From Gorsachius magnificus (Eukaryota; Chordata; Aves; Pelecaniformes; Ardeidae), in assembly GCA_034008185.1 (NCBI GenBank), contig CM067084.1:64804599-64868598 (forward strand): 64,000 nt of DNA, written 5' to 3'. The notes beneath the pieces are model-generated. The model worked only from the letters and a program-made list of their open reading frames with translations, searched no databases and was not told the origin of the DNA. Below are positions 25,001 to 39,709 of the stretch, piece after piece; positions within the stretch are counted from its first letter, which is position 1; each line of letters begins with the position of its first letter. Made by a program: the position numbers and the translations under genes.

Positions 25001-28000
25001 GCATTGCTCCTTGAGGTTAACTGTTACCTCTTCTGTCAGTGCAACTCACAACTTGCTTTCACTGTCATCTAGCAGCAGAGGTAGAACTTGTTCGTGGCAC
25101 AAGGCAATAAGCTACAACTGGTTTTTTTAATCTGAGTCTCATAATGACCTTTCCAAGTCTTTCTCAGCTTCTCTTAAGACTTCTGTAGAAACATATTTGT
25201 CCCAATGTAGTTAGAAAGGATTTCTCCAGGTTCACCTCATGATTGTTAATACCACTGAAGACTTATAAAATAATAACTTTTAGATTTCATATAGTTTTTC
25301 CTTCCCTTTCAGGGTCCATATCAAATAGGTGAATTTGATGATAGTACAAAGGGTACATTTCCTGCAATTTTAAATTGAGATGGCTGGTTTTCCTAAAAAA
25401 AAAAGGAAAAAAAAAGGAAAATATTGTGAACAAGCATGAGCAACCTTTGTGTCATTCCCCTTGGCCTCTCTGTGAGGGAAAATGGAGTCAGTTCGCTGTT
25501 AACTCTTCTATTGGCCCTACCAAGGAAATCAGAGCTGCAGTGCTTTTGGTCCTCTCTTTGAAGACTCTATTCTAAAAAAAAAAAAAAAAACCAAAACAAA
25601 AAACTAAAAAAACCCACAACCCAAACCAAAAACCCCCAAACCACAAGCAACCTTTTGAAATCTTCCAGTATGTATTTCAGTTGAAATAATTCTACCCATT
25701 GGTCTTGCCATAACCTAACTTCCACTGTACATTTCTGTATTTGTTTGGGGTTTGTAGAGTATATATCTTGTGAGAGGAGAGAGGAAGGTTGGGTTTGGGG
25801 AGGGTTTTTTTTCTGGAGAAAAGAAGGAGAGCCTGCTTGGAAAATGTCTAAGCTGATAAAGATCCTTTGAGTGCTGATATCTCTCAAACTTTTCTGGCAA
25901 TTTTCCTGGGAGAAAAAATTATTATAACCTGGTTTTGTCTAAGCATACAAAAACTTGCCAGCACATATTATTTTTATTATGTATGTGTTCCTATTTTTTT
26001 TTCTTTATCACCACATAGGATGGGATAATGTATTTCAATTGTATCTGATTAGGGTAGAAACTATCGGTCCTAGAGAGAGCATTGCTGAATCTTTGTTTTC
26101 CACATATTGCTTAAAAATGAGTGTGTGAAAGCATATTTTTCCTGAAAGGAAGTGGTTTATTTCTGTAGATAACTTAAAAGACATTTTCTACAGAAATAGC
26201 ATTTAGCTATAAAAGCTGGGTATATACTATTCTTAAACAAATTTTAACTCATTAGCCACAACCTTTGAAGAGCAATGGTTTAATAGGAACATGAAATGCA
26301 TTTCACCTAGTCATGTTGGTGACTCAGTGTTTTCACCAAAATATTTTGCCTCTCTCCCTCCAGTTGTTTTTGTGTACCTGGCACTTTGCTCCATTGTCTG
26401 AAAACACAACAGACAAGCAACAGGAAGACTTTGCTGTCGAAGCAGTTCCATTAGGAAAGGATTCTGGAAAGGAGAGTATTCTCTAAACAGAGCAAGAAGG
26501 TGATCTGCAAATATTTATTTAAAAAAAATAACATTAAGTATGCATGCCCTTTAACACTTGCATCTTGGATTATTGTACAGCTTGTATTTGAGAGGAATGA
26601 AGCAGACTCAAATGTCCTGCAAAGGACAGTAAGATGCTCAAGAAGAGGAACTGCCAGTCCGGCATTCATTTCTTCTGAAAAAAAAATTATGTGAGTATAA
26701 GAGAAAGGATCAAGGCTTTTTTTTTTTTTTTCCCCCTACTGTTTCCTCTCCATTATACCTGCTGAATACAAGTGAGGACACTAGAAAACAAAGACTGCAA
26801 GGGAGAAGAAAGGCAGAAAGCATTCATTTTCCAATGGAATGGGTAGAAATTAAAGGGTGATTTGTATTCTGAATTGTAGCATTTTTCACTACCCAAATCT
26901 CCATTGCTAACAGCATATGTTAAGGGTATGGAGTACCAGTTTCACTGCAGACCTTTACAATAATGCATAATGAAAGATATTTAGTCTGGCCACATAGCAC
27001 ATTAACATTTTTCCACAGATGTAGCAAGAATCATGAAGCTAATTCTAAGAAAACAGACCAGTGTGAAGATGAAAAGAGAAGGATATTTTTTTTCAGATGA
27101 ACAGTTCTCTCACTGAAAAATGCAGTTTCTGATCAACAAATTGTATTTGGGAATTCAAGATGATTTTAAAAAGAGTGTTGACTGAAATAACAAGTGATGA
27201 TTTATTTTAGTTGAAAATTTTATTTTGACATGCTCAAACCTAAATATTTTGATTTTTCATTTGAAATGATGATTGGTTGTCTGATTATTTTTTTTTTTTA
27301 ATTTCTTTTTTGTTCAGAAAGGAAAATCTCACACTGACCCAAATTTTCATGTGAATATCTTCTCTAGTTTTGGTATAGTGACTGAACTATTAATTAGTCA
27401 CATAAATTCAGTCTCCAGTTTCCTGAGGCATCTATAAGCAGAACCTTTGGATTCTACCTGGGATAAGCATGTAAAGAAGGCAGTTTTTACAATGTTTATG
27501 GTGGGAGCTTGTTACCGTCACCTAGGGTGGAAGTCAGAAATGGATAAAGGTCTTTAGCATTACAAGAAGGAATACTGCTGAGAACTGTGTGATTCAAGTA
27601 TAGATTTCCACTAGTATCAGGAAGAACCAGATATTCCCAAATGCAATAGGCAGCAGATTTCATCGTCAAACAATTCCTGAACCACCAAATGGTGATTCTA
27701 CTGGCTTAGATTTGTTTGCTATTTTATGAAATATTTTTAGAAAAAAATAGTCATAGAAAATGACACCAAATTGAATGATTGATTCTTTTAAACTTAGATG
27801 AAGAGAAACAAAAAAAACTGCATATGATTATTTGATATACTCAGGAAACTCATTTATGAGCCCGGTTGATCTGAGAACTCTGATTTCTTAAAGAGAAGAA
27901 GGCTGGAAATTGCTTTAAGCGAACAGCTTAATTTTGATCTGTATTCCAAGGATGTAAGAACGAGTGAGGACAGCGATTTCAGATCCAAACATATGAATAA

Positions 28001-31000
28001 TCACCTGAAAAAACATGAGATGAAAGCAGAGATGTCAGACTTTAATATGTTTTATAATTCTCAATTAAAAGCAAAATGTTCATATCAATAAAAGTAAAGA
28101 ACAGAGAAAGGACTGAGAGTGAGGTGAAACAATATATTCCAGTTGTACTTGAAAAAAGACCACATTGTCTATGCTTGTACAAGCTTGGTCATAGAGAAAA
28201 GGTTAACGCATGTATGAAACTAGACATTTAGGAACACATAAGAATTTAGGTTACGAGAAAAAGAACCAGAATGATTACGGAACCACAATTCACTGTGAAG
28301 AAAAAAGCAGATAAAATTCAAAGAGGCATTGGAAAAGGTCATTTGAAAAAATTCTTATACTCCTTGGCTGAACAAGATTATCAGACTATCTCTGTATGTT
28401 AACTTACTTCTAAAGATAACTTGCAGGAGTACCTAACGAAATGTTAATTTTTTCTAATGTGGATTACAAGTAGTTTTGGAAATTTGGGATGAAAAAATGA
28501 TTATTATTTCATCCACCTGCAATTACAACTTTTCATATATATTATTTAGGTGAGAATGGAGGGTTTAAACAGACTTTCTTCACCATTTCAAAGACTAAGA
28601 TACTTGTATAGCTCTAAACAGATCCTACCTTTATTTTGCTGAACTATATAGACAAATCCGATTCTTCTCATGTAGGATTACAGATCATGGAATAATTTCA
28701 TTCATCATTTGAAATACTCCAGTGTCCTGATAATATGGGTACTATTCTCTAGAATTCATTTATGCAAAACAGCATCTCTCATCTGAAATACATCACTTCC
28801 ACCAGCCCAGTGGGCCTGTTACTAAGGCAGAATATGAATTCAAATCTCCGTAAGAGGTTCCTCGTCTGGCTCTCCTGCTAATATCCACAGAATCATAAAT
28901 ATTCTGCAGTTGTCTTTCTAACAAATATGGACATAACTCGTGTAAAGTACAAAAGAGGATTTTAATGACTTGGAAAGAAATACTTCAGTTTTCTCTTGAT
29001 AAGTGTATAAAGATTGTACATTCTGTATAAAGATTGTACAACTGTATGTAACCACACAGTTTGTTTGCAAAGAAATTCCCGTTGTCCATGGCATCAGTGC
29101 AGCATACTTTTTTGCCACATCAGAGAAATATTTAGCTTTCTATTAACACAGTGATGAGGAATGAAAAGAACTTCACACCTACGTTTGAAACAGGAAGAAA
29201 GCTGTATGAAATACAAGACTCTTTTTACTGTGTATAAACACCAAATTAAACACTGCAAAGTATTTGCTCCCCTAATATCATTTTTAACCATTTCTGTGAA
29301 TGCTGACTTCCCCAGAACCAGTCTTGCAACGTCTACAAAACAAATAATTCCTTTGATCAGGACTTAGCTTATTAGAACCAGAGTGAGACAGACTTGAGAC
29401 ATTATTTTCAAACTGCTAAGAGTCCCGGATTATTTCAGCCTGGAAACTCCATTTTACCACCTCTCTCACTCTCATTTTGCAACCTCAGCCGTACTAAATA
29501 ATTTCCTCAAGCTAATAAATGCTGAATTTATATGACAGCCTTCACCTTGATCCTCCTCTCAATACTGTAACTGCTGCTCTTGCAGGGGCCTGCTGGGTTG
29601 TTGTGGTTTCTCTATCCTACTGTGGGTTTTATGTATTTAAACATGCTGGTTTCTTGTACTATTAAAGTCTCTCATTGGGGCAATATTATTGTGCAGGAGT
29701 GTTGATTTAAAGAGAAGCTTTTCTGAACACACAAATTCACTGTCAGTAGCCAGCAGAAGGCAGAACAAAATATTCGACACTTTGTAGTCAATTTGAATGC
29801 AATACTCTGATATTCTATCTAGCCCAGAAAATCTCAGTGGGACCCATGAATTATAGATCACCAGTACAGAGGTTAACAGCTGGAAAAAAAATACATACTT
29901 GCAATCAGTAGTATCTGAATTTTTTCTTTGAAGCATGGGCAAAATCTCCAGTGCCTCTGTTACTTCAGTCCTTGGGGTATATGTATTGTGATAATAAAAG
30001 CAAAGGCATTCTCCGCAGGGCTCCACTTCTTTCAGTACACAAAATAAGTAGCATTTAGTTCATAAACAGTATTTCACTTTTCCCATATTGTTCCTTGTGT
30101 GGCCAGCGGTATTTCTCAGCCCCCATGTTGTTTTTCTATGTGCCCTAATCATATCCTGCACTGAAAACAAAATGGTGAACTTCATCCTGAGTTTTTGCAC
30201 GTTGCTTGTCGCTCTGGCATCTGATGCACTTCATAAATATTTACAACTATATAAGAAGCTGTTATTTAATCACCATTCTATATGCACAAAGAAATTAAGG
30301 TCTGAAGTTTTTACTAAATCTTAGGTGCCCAACTTGAGAGGCCTATGACCCAAAGTTTTAGTCATTAGTATTATACAGCTTCTGCTCTACATTGTCTGTG
30401 CTTGGTTGCAGTCCCACACAAGACATCAGACCCTCTTTCCATTTAGAGGTTCAGAATCTCTGAGGAGAAGGCTTGCAGCAATCCAGTGCTGTCTGAGGGA
30501 TAAAAAAGCAATTTTTCAATGATTTATCATGTCTGATTCCCATCCAGATTCAGACAGAAGAAGATAAATATTCTTGGCTTGCCTCTGACAAGGACTACTC
30601 CCACCAAGACTGAAATTCAAGACAACTCTTCAAATCATGGATGACAAAGTTTTTAAAAAGAGATCCAGCTTTACTGCCTCCCCATCAAAAAAAATGGGGG
30701 AGGGGGGGAATAAAAAAGGAAAGAAAAAGCCACAACCCAAAATCCTGAACCACTTTGAAACTGCTCCTAAAAATGAAGTGTGAAATAGTCCTATAGAGTT
30801 TCTGTTTGGTGGCTGGAGTCTGGCAAAGTTTATAAGGCAGGGCGAAGAAGACCTTGTAATGACAGATGGTACCACACTATCCCTGCCTGTAACATAAACA
30901 GTATAGTCAGTGTTTCTCTTCTCTTTATATAGGCAGCTCTTTTCCTTTTCCAGAAAGTTCAACATGCTGTTCCTCAGATAATCATTGTACCCATCTAAAT

Positions 31001-33769
31001 CTCATTCCTAGGGGGAAGTGACTTGCCTCATTCTGTCTTCATCTACTCCTTCAGTTTCCTTCGCAAGATGTCCTGGCAGAAGGGTGTGGATACACCTGGG
31101 AGGGCAAAAGGGCATAAAATTTCTGAACAGGAGTACCTAATTAGACTTCAGGTGAAAGAGGGTACGTAGTGTAAAATAGATCATTGCTTTTGCTTATAAA
31201 TATAAATTATCCATTTTCCCTGTAGCTTCAAAACCAATGCGTATGGCATTAAGTGTCATGAATAAAGGACCTCAGCTGGCATGATTGATAAGCAAGGAGT
31301 GACATTAGAAGGACAGAAGAACAAAAATAAGAACTAAATAACTGCAGGAGGGTAAGGAAGAGAGACTGAAGAGTTAGCTGGAAGAGGAGATCTGCAATTT
31401 TTTTTTTGACTTAGGCTTTTCAGCAGAAAAAAAAACCCAAAACTGAATGCTCAGCTGAGGAACTGAGTAGCACGAGGGAAGAAAAGAGTTGAGCCAAGTG
31501 TTATGTGGTTGTAGGAAGCACAGTGAATAGCCTGCTCTCGTCCACTAGCTCTCTTTTGGCCTGTTCCAGTTACGCTTCACACTGCCCGTTTCAAACAAAC
31601 CAAAGTCAGCAAACCATGTAAGCAAGCGCTTGAATTAATTTTTATTCTTCATTTAACAAAGATTTCACAACATTGAATAAATGTTATGCAACATACTTCT
31701 ATTCCTCATACTTAAATACAGTGCTTATCTGCTTGGCTTAACAGGAGAGTTTCAGGTTTGTAACACAGGAGGATGTAAACTCATGACAGAGTCAATTCTT
31801 GGCCTTACTGAAGCCAGTGGCAATGCTCTCGTCCTTTATGGGAACAGGATTTCATCACGGTTCTTAGCTTAATTTCTAGCTATTGTTAAAATTCATGTGC
31901 ATTTGAGACTTTTCACTAGTACAGAAATCTCCTATAAAACAAATTTGTCATAGTAAATTTTTCACACTCTCAATATTAATTTTAAATGGAAACTTTATAT
32001 GAAACTATATTAATTCCATAAAGTAAAATGAAATGAAAAATTATGCTGAAAATGAAATACTAAAACATGGGAAAATGCTAAAACATTTTAATAATTTCAA
32101 AACCTTATGCAGGCCACAGCGTAATTTTCAGCCAAAATATTTCTAAAACTGTCAGCCCACAAGAACCCTGGAACACCCACATGGAAACATGTTTTTAATT
32201 TTGGAGTAAATATTTTTCCTCATACACAGAAGTCTTTTCTTTAAATAGTATAAGAGAGCCCAAAATAGGGAAGAGGTTAAACATTTTTGTTGTGCAATTA
32301 AAAATGAATTATACATAGCTAAAATCAAAGTTATTTGTGTGCTACATTTGAAAAGTTTAGAAAAATAAACATTTCTGAAAGTGAAGCTTATAAAATGAGG
32401 CCTCGGAAATCTCTTAATGTAGGGGGTTTAGTTTTCTAAGTACCATTCATTTGATCGTTGTATGTTTGGGCACCTGGAGGTGTGAACGTACTGACTGTGG
32501 ACCTTCAGATTCTATAATTACAAACTCACAGCCAATAAAATGTGGAGTCTTCTTAGTGTTCGGTGTCATCAGGGTTGTCACTGGGAGCAAAGCCTCAGTG
32601 CATGACAAAGGAGTCTCTCAAACTACAAAGGTATCTTTAGAAGAGCAGTTATTTTAATTGAAAGTCATAAGCTGTTCCTAATCTATACTGCCCCACTGCA
32701 GCAAACATTAAGATTGGCTTTCAGTACTTTGTGTATACTCTGTGGTTGAGGAGGACAAACTAGAAGTTCTAAAGACCAAAGTTATTTTCCAGAAATTAAA
32801 TTCATCATCAGAACAAGGAAAAGCTAGGCAGTAATAGTCTCTTCTCACCTTTTTAGCTTCAAACATGTGAAAGAATAGCACCTATTTCACACATCCTTCC
32901 TTTACCTTTTGTACTCTGCACATCTTGGGCAGGAAAGGCATCTCTCTGTCTTCTGTCTTCTCTGGCATTTTCTATCCATGCAACAAGTAGAAAAAAATCA
33001 ATTAATAATATCAATTTTATCACCAAGCAGCAAGATCAATTGCTAAATCTTATTTTTCATCTTTCAAATGGTCTGATTTCTATACCATGTTTTTCCTAGA
33101 GGCAAAATAATGCACTTCTTATAAAATAAGTTTTTCTCTGCTCAGTTACATGTGGGGTGCTGTGTTGGTTTATGTGATAAGAATGTTTGGTCACAAGTTT
33201 TCCGACTATATGCCAGAAAAGGCTCAGAGAAAGCTAACAGTAGTGATTGAGAGTATGAAAAAATATACACAAGGAATGGTTGAAAGAATTGCCTACATAG
33301 AAAATAGTGCATAAAAAGGCTATAATAAAGTAGAAAAAATAATGAGTAGTATGAAGAAAGGCATACTGGGAGCTTTTTTTCCAGTATAAGAAAATAGCAT
33401 ATTCAACTGAAGTTAAAGTTGTCAGATTAAAAATCAATGAGAAGTATTTTTGTATAGAACATAATTATTCACCAGCACTGTTAGTCATAGAAAGTTCTAA
33501 GGACGTGCAAGACTGAAAACTCTTCATATATTTACATATATATTTCAAGATTGTCCAGAATAAAATTTAAAATAATAATTTTGGAAGACGTTTCAAATTA
33601 CTGTCTTTATATCTCTAATAATAGATCACATCTATTTCATAAGGAAGGTTTGCTTACATTTGCCTTTAGCAGAATTTTAATGAACGTTTTTGTCAGGAAA
33701 TGGAACAGGGCAGTGATGAAGACAAAATAGTGGTCTAAACTCTGTGTTGGTCTAATCCAGCACAGCTCT
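22006..33769. other. Upstream gene desert, segment 1
   Basis: This is AT-rich non-coding DNA. It contains a 17-base A run at 25574-25590, a T-rich run near 26717-26731 and a short direct duplication at 29004-29040. I recognise no gene, tRNA, snRNA or transposon. Short ORFs on either strand lack domain signatures or splice context. Confidence 0.65.
29004..29040. repeat. 17-bp direct duplication
   Basis: TGTATAAAGATTGTACA occurs at 29004-29020 and again at 29024-29040, separated by three bases (period 20). The copies are identical, suggesting a fairly recent local duplication. Confidence 0.85.
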
Positions 33770-34770
33770 TTCTTTTTGTGCCACCAGCTGCCAACAGATG
33801 TGATGCCAGCACGGTAGGTTATGTGATAGAAAGCTGAAGGAGAGCAGAGGCAACACAGCATGGTTGGGGGGAACCCCAGTAACCTAACCAGAGAAGCAAG
33901 CCCCAGCCCCACCAGGGCTGTCCCAGGAAGCCATCTGGGTTGGGGTGACACCCCTCAGGATGAGTCAGTGGAAAGGCTCGCCAGAGCACCTTTTGGACTG
34001 AGGGGGGTTACTGCTTGTTTGCACTCCTTATGGGATGCAGGGAGAGGCATTTGGGGATTGTACAAGACAGTGTGCAATGGGGATGTTTAGAGGAATGATC
34101 AAAGGTGGGAAAAGGAAGGGATCTTGGTGGTTTGGGGAGGAAAAAGCATGGAAAAAGAGAGGTTGCTGGTCAGTACACTTGTGTGGCCATGCCCTGTACC
34201 TGATCACTACAGTCTGTCCTGTCTTCTCATTAAACTCTGTTTTCTTGGGTGAGGAGCTGCTTATCTTGTGTAAATGTGTGTGTGTGTAGGTCTAAGTGCC
34301 AGAACCTAGACTGGGAGCTACAGGTCACAGTGTCCTTGTACAACTGGAGAGGCTGGAGTGCATGCACCTTGCATGAGTGTGTATCTCAGTGTGTGATTGC
34401 TAGCAAGTAGCAAGCCGGACTCAGCAGTGGGTAGGATAAGAGGCTTGGGAGCCTAGTATTGGAGCGGCCACAACTGGAGAGACAGGAGGGTCTGAGAGCT
34501 GTCCAACAGAGGGACTAGGAGGTCCAAACCGGTTACTGGAGAGACTGGCTTGGTGTCAGCTACCAGTGAGGTCTTAAGTCTAGACCCACTTGTGTCTGTG
34601 TGCTTGTGAGGCAGCTGTGAAGCAGCCCACCGCTGACTGTGGCAGCCTTGCCTCTGCTGAGCTGTGGGATTCAGTGACCCTTAGCAGGTTCAACAGGAGA
34701 ATTGAAAAAAGCAGTAAAAAATCCAAAATAAAAAGTTTTCTCCCATGTTTTTCTGGACAAAATAATAAAC
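33770..34770 (+). repeat. Possible LTR-type interspersed repeat
   Basis: This stretch is distinctly more GC-rich and G-rich than its surroundings. It carries an ATTAAA polyadenylation-like signal (TCTCATTAAACTCTGTTTTC, about 34217-34236) with a TG-rich tract about 50 bases later, a layout seen in LTR U3-R-U5 segments. A short motif, ACTGGAGAGrC, recurs at about 34343, 34473 and 34535. I could not identify the family, exact ends or target-site duplication, so the boundaries are approximate and the class is a guess. Confidence 0.35.
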
Positions 34771-37700
34771 ACTGATCAACAAGTAGAACATGTTCCTCAT
34801 CATAATGATTGCTTTCTGCTTTTGCTGTCTTTTTTGGCTACCATATCTTCATATTCTTATGCTGAATTAGCCTTTTGATGTCACTACTTTTTATAACATC
34901 TTCAGCTTCATAATGCTCTACCAACATGAAAAATACTATAATTGTTTCTGAAAAGAAACCTGTATTTGCCTTTTATTTTTAACATTTACCTTTTTATGTT
35001 GCTTTTATTTATGATCACTGTACCTGCCTCTGACATTCTGAATCTCTTCACGGCATAAATTAGCAATATAATTTTAAAAACTGAAAGCTGCTCCGGAGCT
35101 TTTCAGAGGAGATCACATTTACTTTACAGTTGCTTGTTAATTGCTTTAGTGCGTAAGGATGTACAACATATGTCCTGCAAAGAGACACCCATATGCTTGT
35201 ACAGTGTATGTCCTGGCACTCTGTTGCCACAGACTAGAAAACAGACTTCTTTTTAAAATGCATGGCCCATGGCATGATTGAAGGTGTGACATATAAAGGA
35301 TTATAACTGACAACATTGAAGCCCTACACCTGTCACAGTGCTGTGTTAGGAGGATAGTACACTGTTTTGCTGAGAAGGGGAGAGGAGAGAAGATTGCCTT
35401 CAGAGAAGAAACAATTAAAAGATATTTTATAATTTTGTACAGGAGAGATTTTCTTTCTCAACTGCCTGTTTTGTTCGTGTCAGTGTGACTCAGCTATAGC
35501 TCAATTTTGATTCAAAGGTTATAAAGTAAAAGAAGTTAGTAGAGGAAAAAGTATAAGGGCATTAACTGGGCACATGGAACCAGAATTTAAAAGGTAATGA
35601 AGCTTTTAAGGCAGCAGAGAGGTGACTAAGAATATCTTTTAAAAGTATCTACATTTTTAGAGGCCTAAACACTTTAGATAGTCTAGTTTTTAGCCTTTCA
35701 GTTTTCTGGTGAGTATTATGGACATATCTGAGTATTTGGAAAAATGCAAGAATATGCATGACCCTCAGAAACTCAACAGTTGTTGTTAATGACCATCTTA
35801 GACTATGGCAAACCTATCAACAAAATAATTGCACTCTAGAGCTCGTATTGTATTTGAGGTTCATCCCCCTTAGCTTTAGCTTTCTCAATGAAATATTTAG
35901 GTAAGGTACTAGTCTAAGGAAAAGATTAGTCTCACCTAAATTAGCTATTTAAAGGATTACTAGAGCCTCAGCTCATCATCTAGGCTTTCACTGCGCTACT
36001 GCAGAGAGATAAGCATCTCTAGAGTGTGAAACATCCTACATGTCTTAGAGATCTCTCTTAGGGTAGAAGGAATCACCCTGTGGAGATGCTCAGCTCTCTT
36101 CACTGACTGACTAGATACTTAAGTAAGGGATTTCTCTCATCTAAATTTAGACAGCCAATTTACAAGCCTGGTGTTTCTAAATAGTTAATAAAAAGTGAAA
36201 GACATCTCTTCAGAGTGAGTCATCCTATCTAAAACCTGAGTCATGCTTCAGCAGTGCCTTTCTCTCTTCATTGACTACAGAGGAAGTGTAGGAGTACTCC
36301 TACGCTGGAATCATCTCTTACCTGAGGTATTTAATTTAAGTGCTTAGATTATATGAGATTAATTAAGGTTTATGTGACATTTGACAGCATCCTGAGTACT
36401 CTGCTGGAGTACCTCTTTCTCCTACAGGTTACAGTATCTTCCACACTGCGATCCTTTCTGACATTTTGCTCACAAAGAGAACAAGAGTATATGACAGAAT
36501 TAATTTCTCTTGTAATTTTCCCCATTGGTGTAAATTTTCCAATGTAGCTTATAACTGTAACAAATCAGTCCTACTACTTTCCATTTGAATTGGGGCTGGG
36601 TGGCTAAAAAATCACAAACAATGTAACAGTATCTCTGGGTGCAATAGTGAAGCAAGCCATTTCCAAATTCTCCTGTTGATCCAGAAAATTAGATTATTTT
36701 TTTTTTATTATTGTCCTCATGCTTATAGTAATTTGCTAATTGAAGAGCTGGAGCACACTTGAAAGAAAAAGGTTCCCTGTGAAAGGTTATTTTTAAATTC
36801 CATGCAGAAAATTTAATGACTCAAAAATGTTTTCATCTTCAGTTTCCAGAATTTTAAAAATAACAGGCCTGATAAAATCCAGAGAACTGTATCAGAATAG
36901 ACAAATCAAGTACGAGTCATTTAAAAGAGCAGTGAGTTAAACCATCAAGTAATTGTCTTCTTAAGGTCTTTTGCAGTCTTCCTACATGAATGTTTATCAG
37001 AACAAACTAACTCTTCAGCTTTATTCAGATGCTCCAAGTCAAAATGCATATTTTTTTTTAAATATGCTCATATCAAATTATAGGTTATATAAATGTTTTA
37101 ATAGTCACAGGTAAAGTAGTGTCATGGTTACTATACTATGTTTGTCTAAGAATTTTTCCTCTTTCAGACCTACAACACACAAAAGAATACTTCTCTACTT
37201 TATTGTTTATTGCTTTTCACAACACCTCTCTTTTCATTTCCTCTGTTACGTATAAAAGCATCATTTCTCCCTTCAGGAAGCCTCATTTTTTTCCAGGTAC
37301 AGTCACTGATGTAAGACCTTTCTGTACAGGATTTTTGTTCCACTTCATGTAATTTGTGAAGCCTTTCACAGATGATGTCAGTAAAATAAATTATTTAGCA
37401 GAATTCATAGGAACTGGTACCAGGAACATCCTCTTGTAAATGCTCAGAGGAAGCTTCTCATACGAGCAGATTATTCCATCACTGCATTACTGAATTCTTG
37501 CACCTCACTCTGAGCCATATGGTAATACCTACTGCTAGACATAAGGTTTCTAGGAATCTCATCTAGCTCAGTGAGGATGCTTGAAACACATGGGGTTCAA
37601 TGTTTGTTGTTTCAACACTTGGTTGGTGCAAAGCAAACTATCCTTATACCTCTCCTGTTGGGCAACCTGTTGTCACCCAAGAATCTTTGTTGGGCAGTGG

Positions 37701-39709
37701 ACTTAAATGGTTAGGAAAGCCATTTCCTTCTCTTGATCCCAACAGCCTCCTGCACAACGAGTTGGAAGAAAAGAGATGGGTGACTTAAAATAAGTTGTTC
37801 CACCCATATTTTTCTTCTTGAAAAATATTTTAATTACAAATATTTCCTGTGAAATGCAACTTAATCATGTTTACAAAACCAGTGCTGCCTTGATCATGGA
37901 ATCCTTGTAATGATCTCATGATACCAGTTTTAAAAGCTCTGAATTCAGCATTTATGATTATTTCTGTTTTAATAGAAAAACAGATTTTCAGTTCATCCAC
38001 TGTGAAAGCCCACTCTCCTGGCACTATTGCAAACTAACATTTTTGGCAAGGGTCACTGTAAAGAGAAAAGCAGGGTTTCACAACTGCTGGCTCCAAGGAA
38101 AGCCAGCAGTAAACAAAACTAACTTTACTCACTTAATACACATTTTCTAAAGATTTGAGTTAAAGAACAGTGAAATACAGATATGACAAAGTTAATACAT
38201 GGCAATGATATGAGATCTATGCCCACTCATTATCTAAGTATATGCATTCAGAATGGCTAAATTTTACCTTGAAGGCCACTAACAGGTGGCCAGTTTACTT
38301 GAGAAGAAATGTAGTGTTCTTTAGTTCAGGTCAGAGATTTAGTTTCAAAGCTTGTCTTGGGTAGTTTTCAGGAGACAAATTCTGCATAAATGTGACTTCA
38401 GTGCAAGGGCCCATTCTTTCTTCACAGAAAGTTGTTTGGACTGATTTAAAGCAAATACATACACATATGTACATATAAATCTATATAGAGGTAGCTCACA
38501 GTCAACTGGTTTAGTGACAAAAGTCAGTACAGAAATTTGTCACCCATAATATTTTCCATTCACTTTATTTCCTCTTTAATTTTTGTTTCTCCAACCCAAG
38601 ATGGCTTAGACTATCTATATTTTGTTCTATTTGTGTATATTTTATCTGGTTTGGTTATACTATTTAGGCTGTTATTAATAGATTACAATCTAGTACTTAA
38701 ATTAAAATTAGCTGTTAGGCTTAATTAGCTCCTAGACCTGACTGAAAAAGGATCTAAAACTATATTTGGTACTTGTAGAAATTTAAATTAGCTTATAGGG
38801 CAAAAATATTTTGTTGTCAATGGAGCATATTAAAACTGTGTAAGTCTGCAGCATTAGTCTGTGATTTACTTTTGCACATAAAGAATAACACTCCTTACTG
38901 TAATTTTGAGCTCTGCTATTCTATAGAGCTAGAAGCTTTACACAATATTTTATTTTAGAGCACATTACATATGGTGAACAAGAAGGCAAGGGAAATAATC
39001 AGCTGCAACAACAAAATCTTAAATAGTTGAGACAGGGTTTTTATTAAAAGCCTATCTTTTTTAATTCAGATTTATTGTATTTAAAATTGACATGTACATT
39101 TTAAGAAAAGTGGTTTGGAATGATTTATTAAAAAATCTAGAATTGAATTTATGAATTATTAGCAACAAGATATTGTTTTAAAGGAGAAAAAAATAGTAAT
39201 TTTATACAGCAAGACATAAAGTGGAAGATGATATATTTGTGACTGTGAACAAGTTTCAGTTTATAAACATGACTAGATATGACTTTAATCAAGTAGACTA
39301 ATATGAGCCAATGGAACTACTTCTCCTCCTTTAAATTATGCAGGTGCTTGATCTCTGCACGCAGTCTCCTAGGAATGAGAAATGTTCTGGTTGTGAAACA
39401 AAGCTAGACCCTTGCTTTATTTATATCTTGAGACACAGCCTCAAGTCATTCATGGTAACACACATAATGCTTTGATGCTAATATTTACTGTATATCTGCA
39501 ATTGACACATTGTATTTTAGTTTATGGTTTCACAACTTTTTCAATAAACATTTTATATTCAATTCAATTATTTTCATTTCAAGTAGTTTGTTGGGGGTTT
39601 TTTTCTGGGAAACCAAGGATAGTTTTTAGCAAATTTATCTCAGATCATGGGCTTGCAAAATAAACTGAATGTCAAGACATATTTTCCCATTTTTTGCAAA
39701 GGATCAGTT
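34771..39709. other. Upstream gene desert, segment 2
   Basis: This is AT-rich non-coding DNA with no recognisable gene or RNA. A possible diverged tandem array near 35880-36345 is listed separately. Short ORFs here show no domain. Confidence 0.65.
35880..36345. repeat. Possible diverged tandem repeat, period near 190 bp
   Basis: Similar blocks recur in the same order. Block one, TCTCACCTAAATTAGCTATT near 35928, resembles CTCTCATCTAAATTTAGACA near 36134 and TCTCTTACCTGAGGTATTTA near 36311. Block two, AGAGTGTGAAACATCCTACA near 36020, resembles CAGAGTGAGTCATCCTATCT near 36210. Block three, CTCTCTTCACTGACTGACTA near 36093, resembles TCTCTCTTCATTGACTACAG near 36261. The match is imperfect and was judged by eye. 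Confidence 0.4.
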
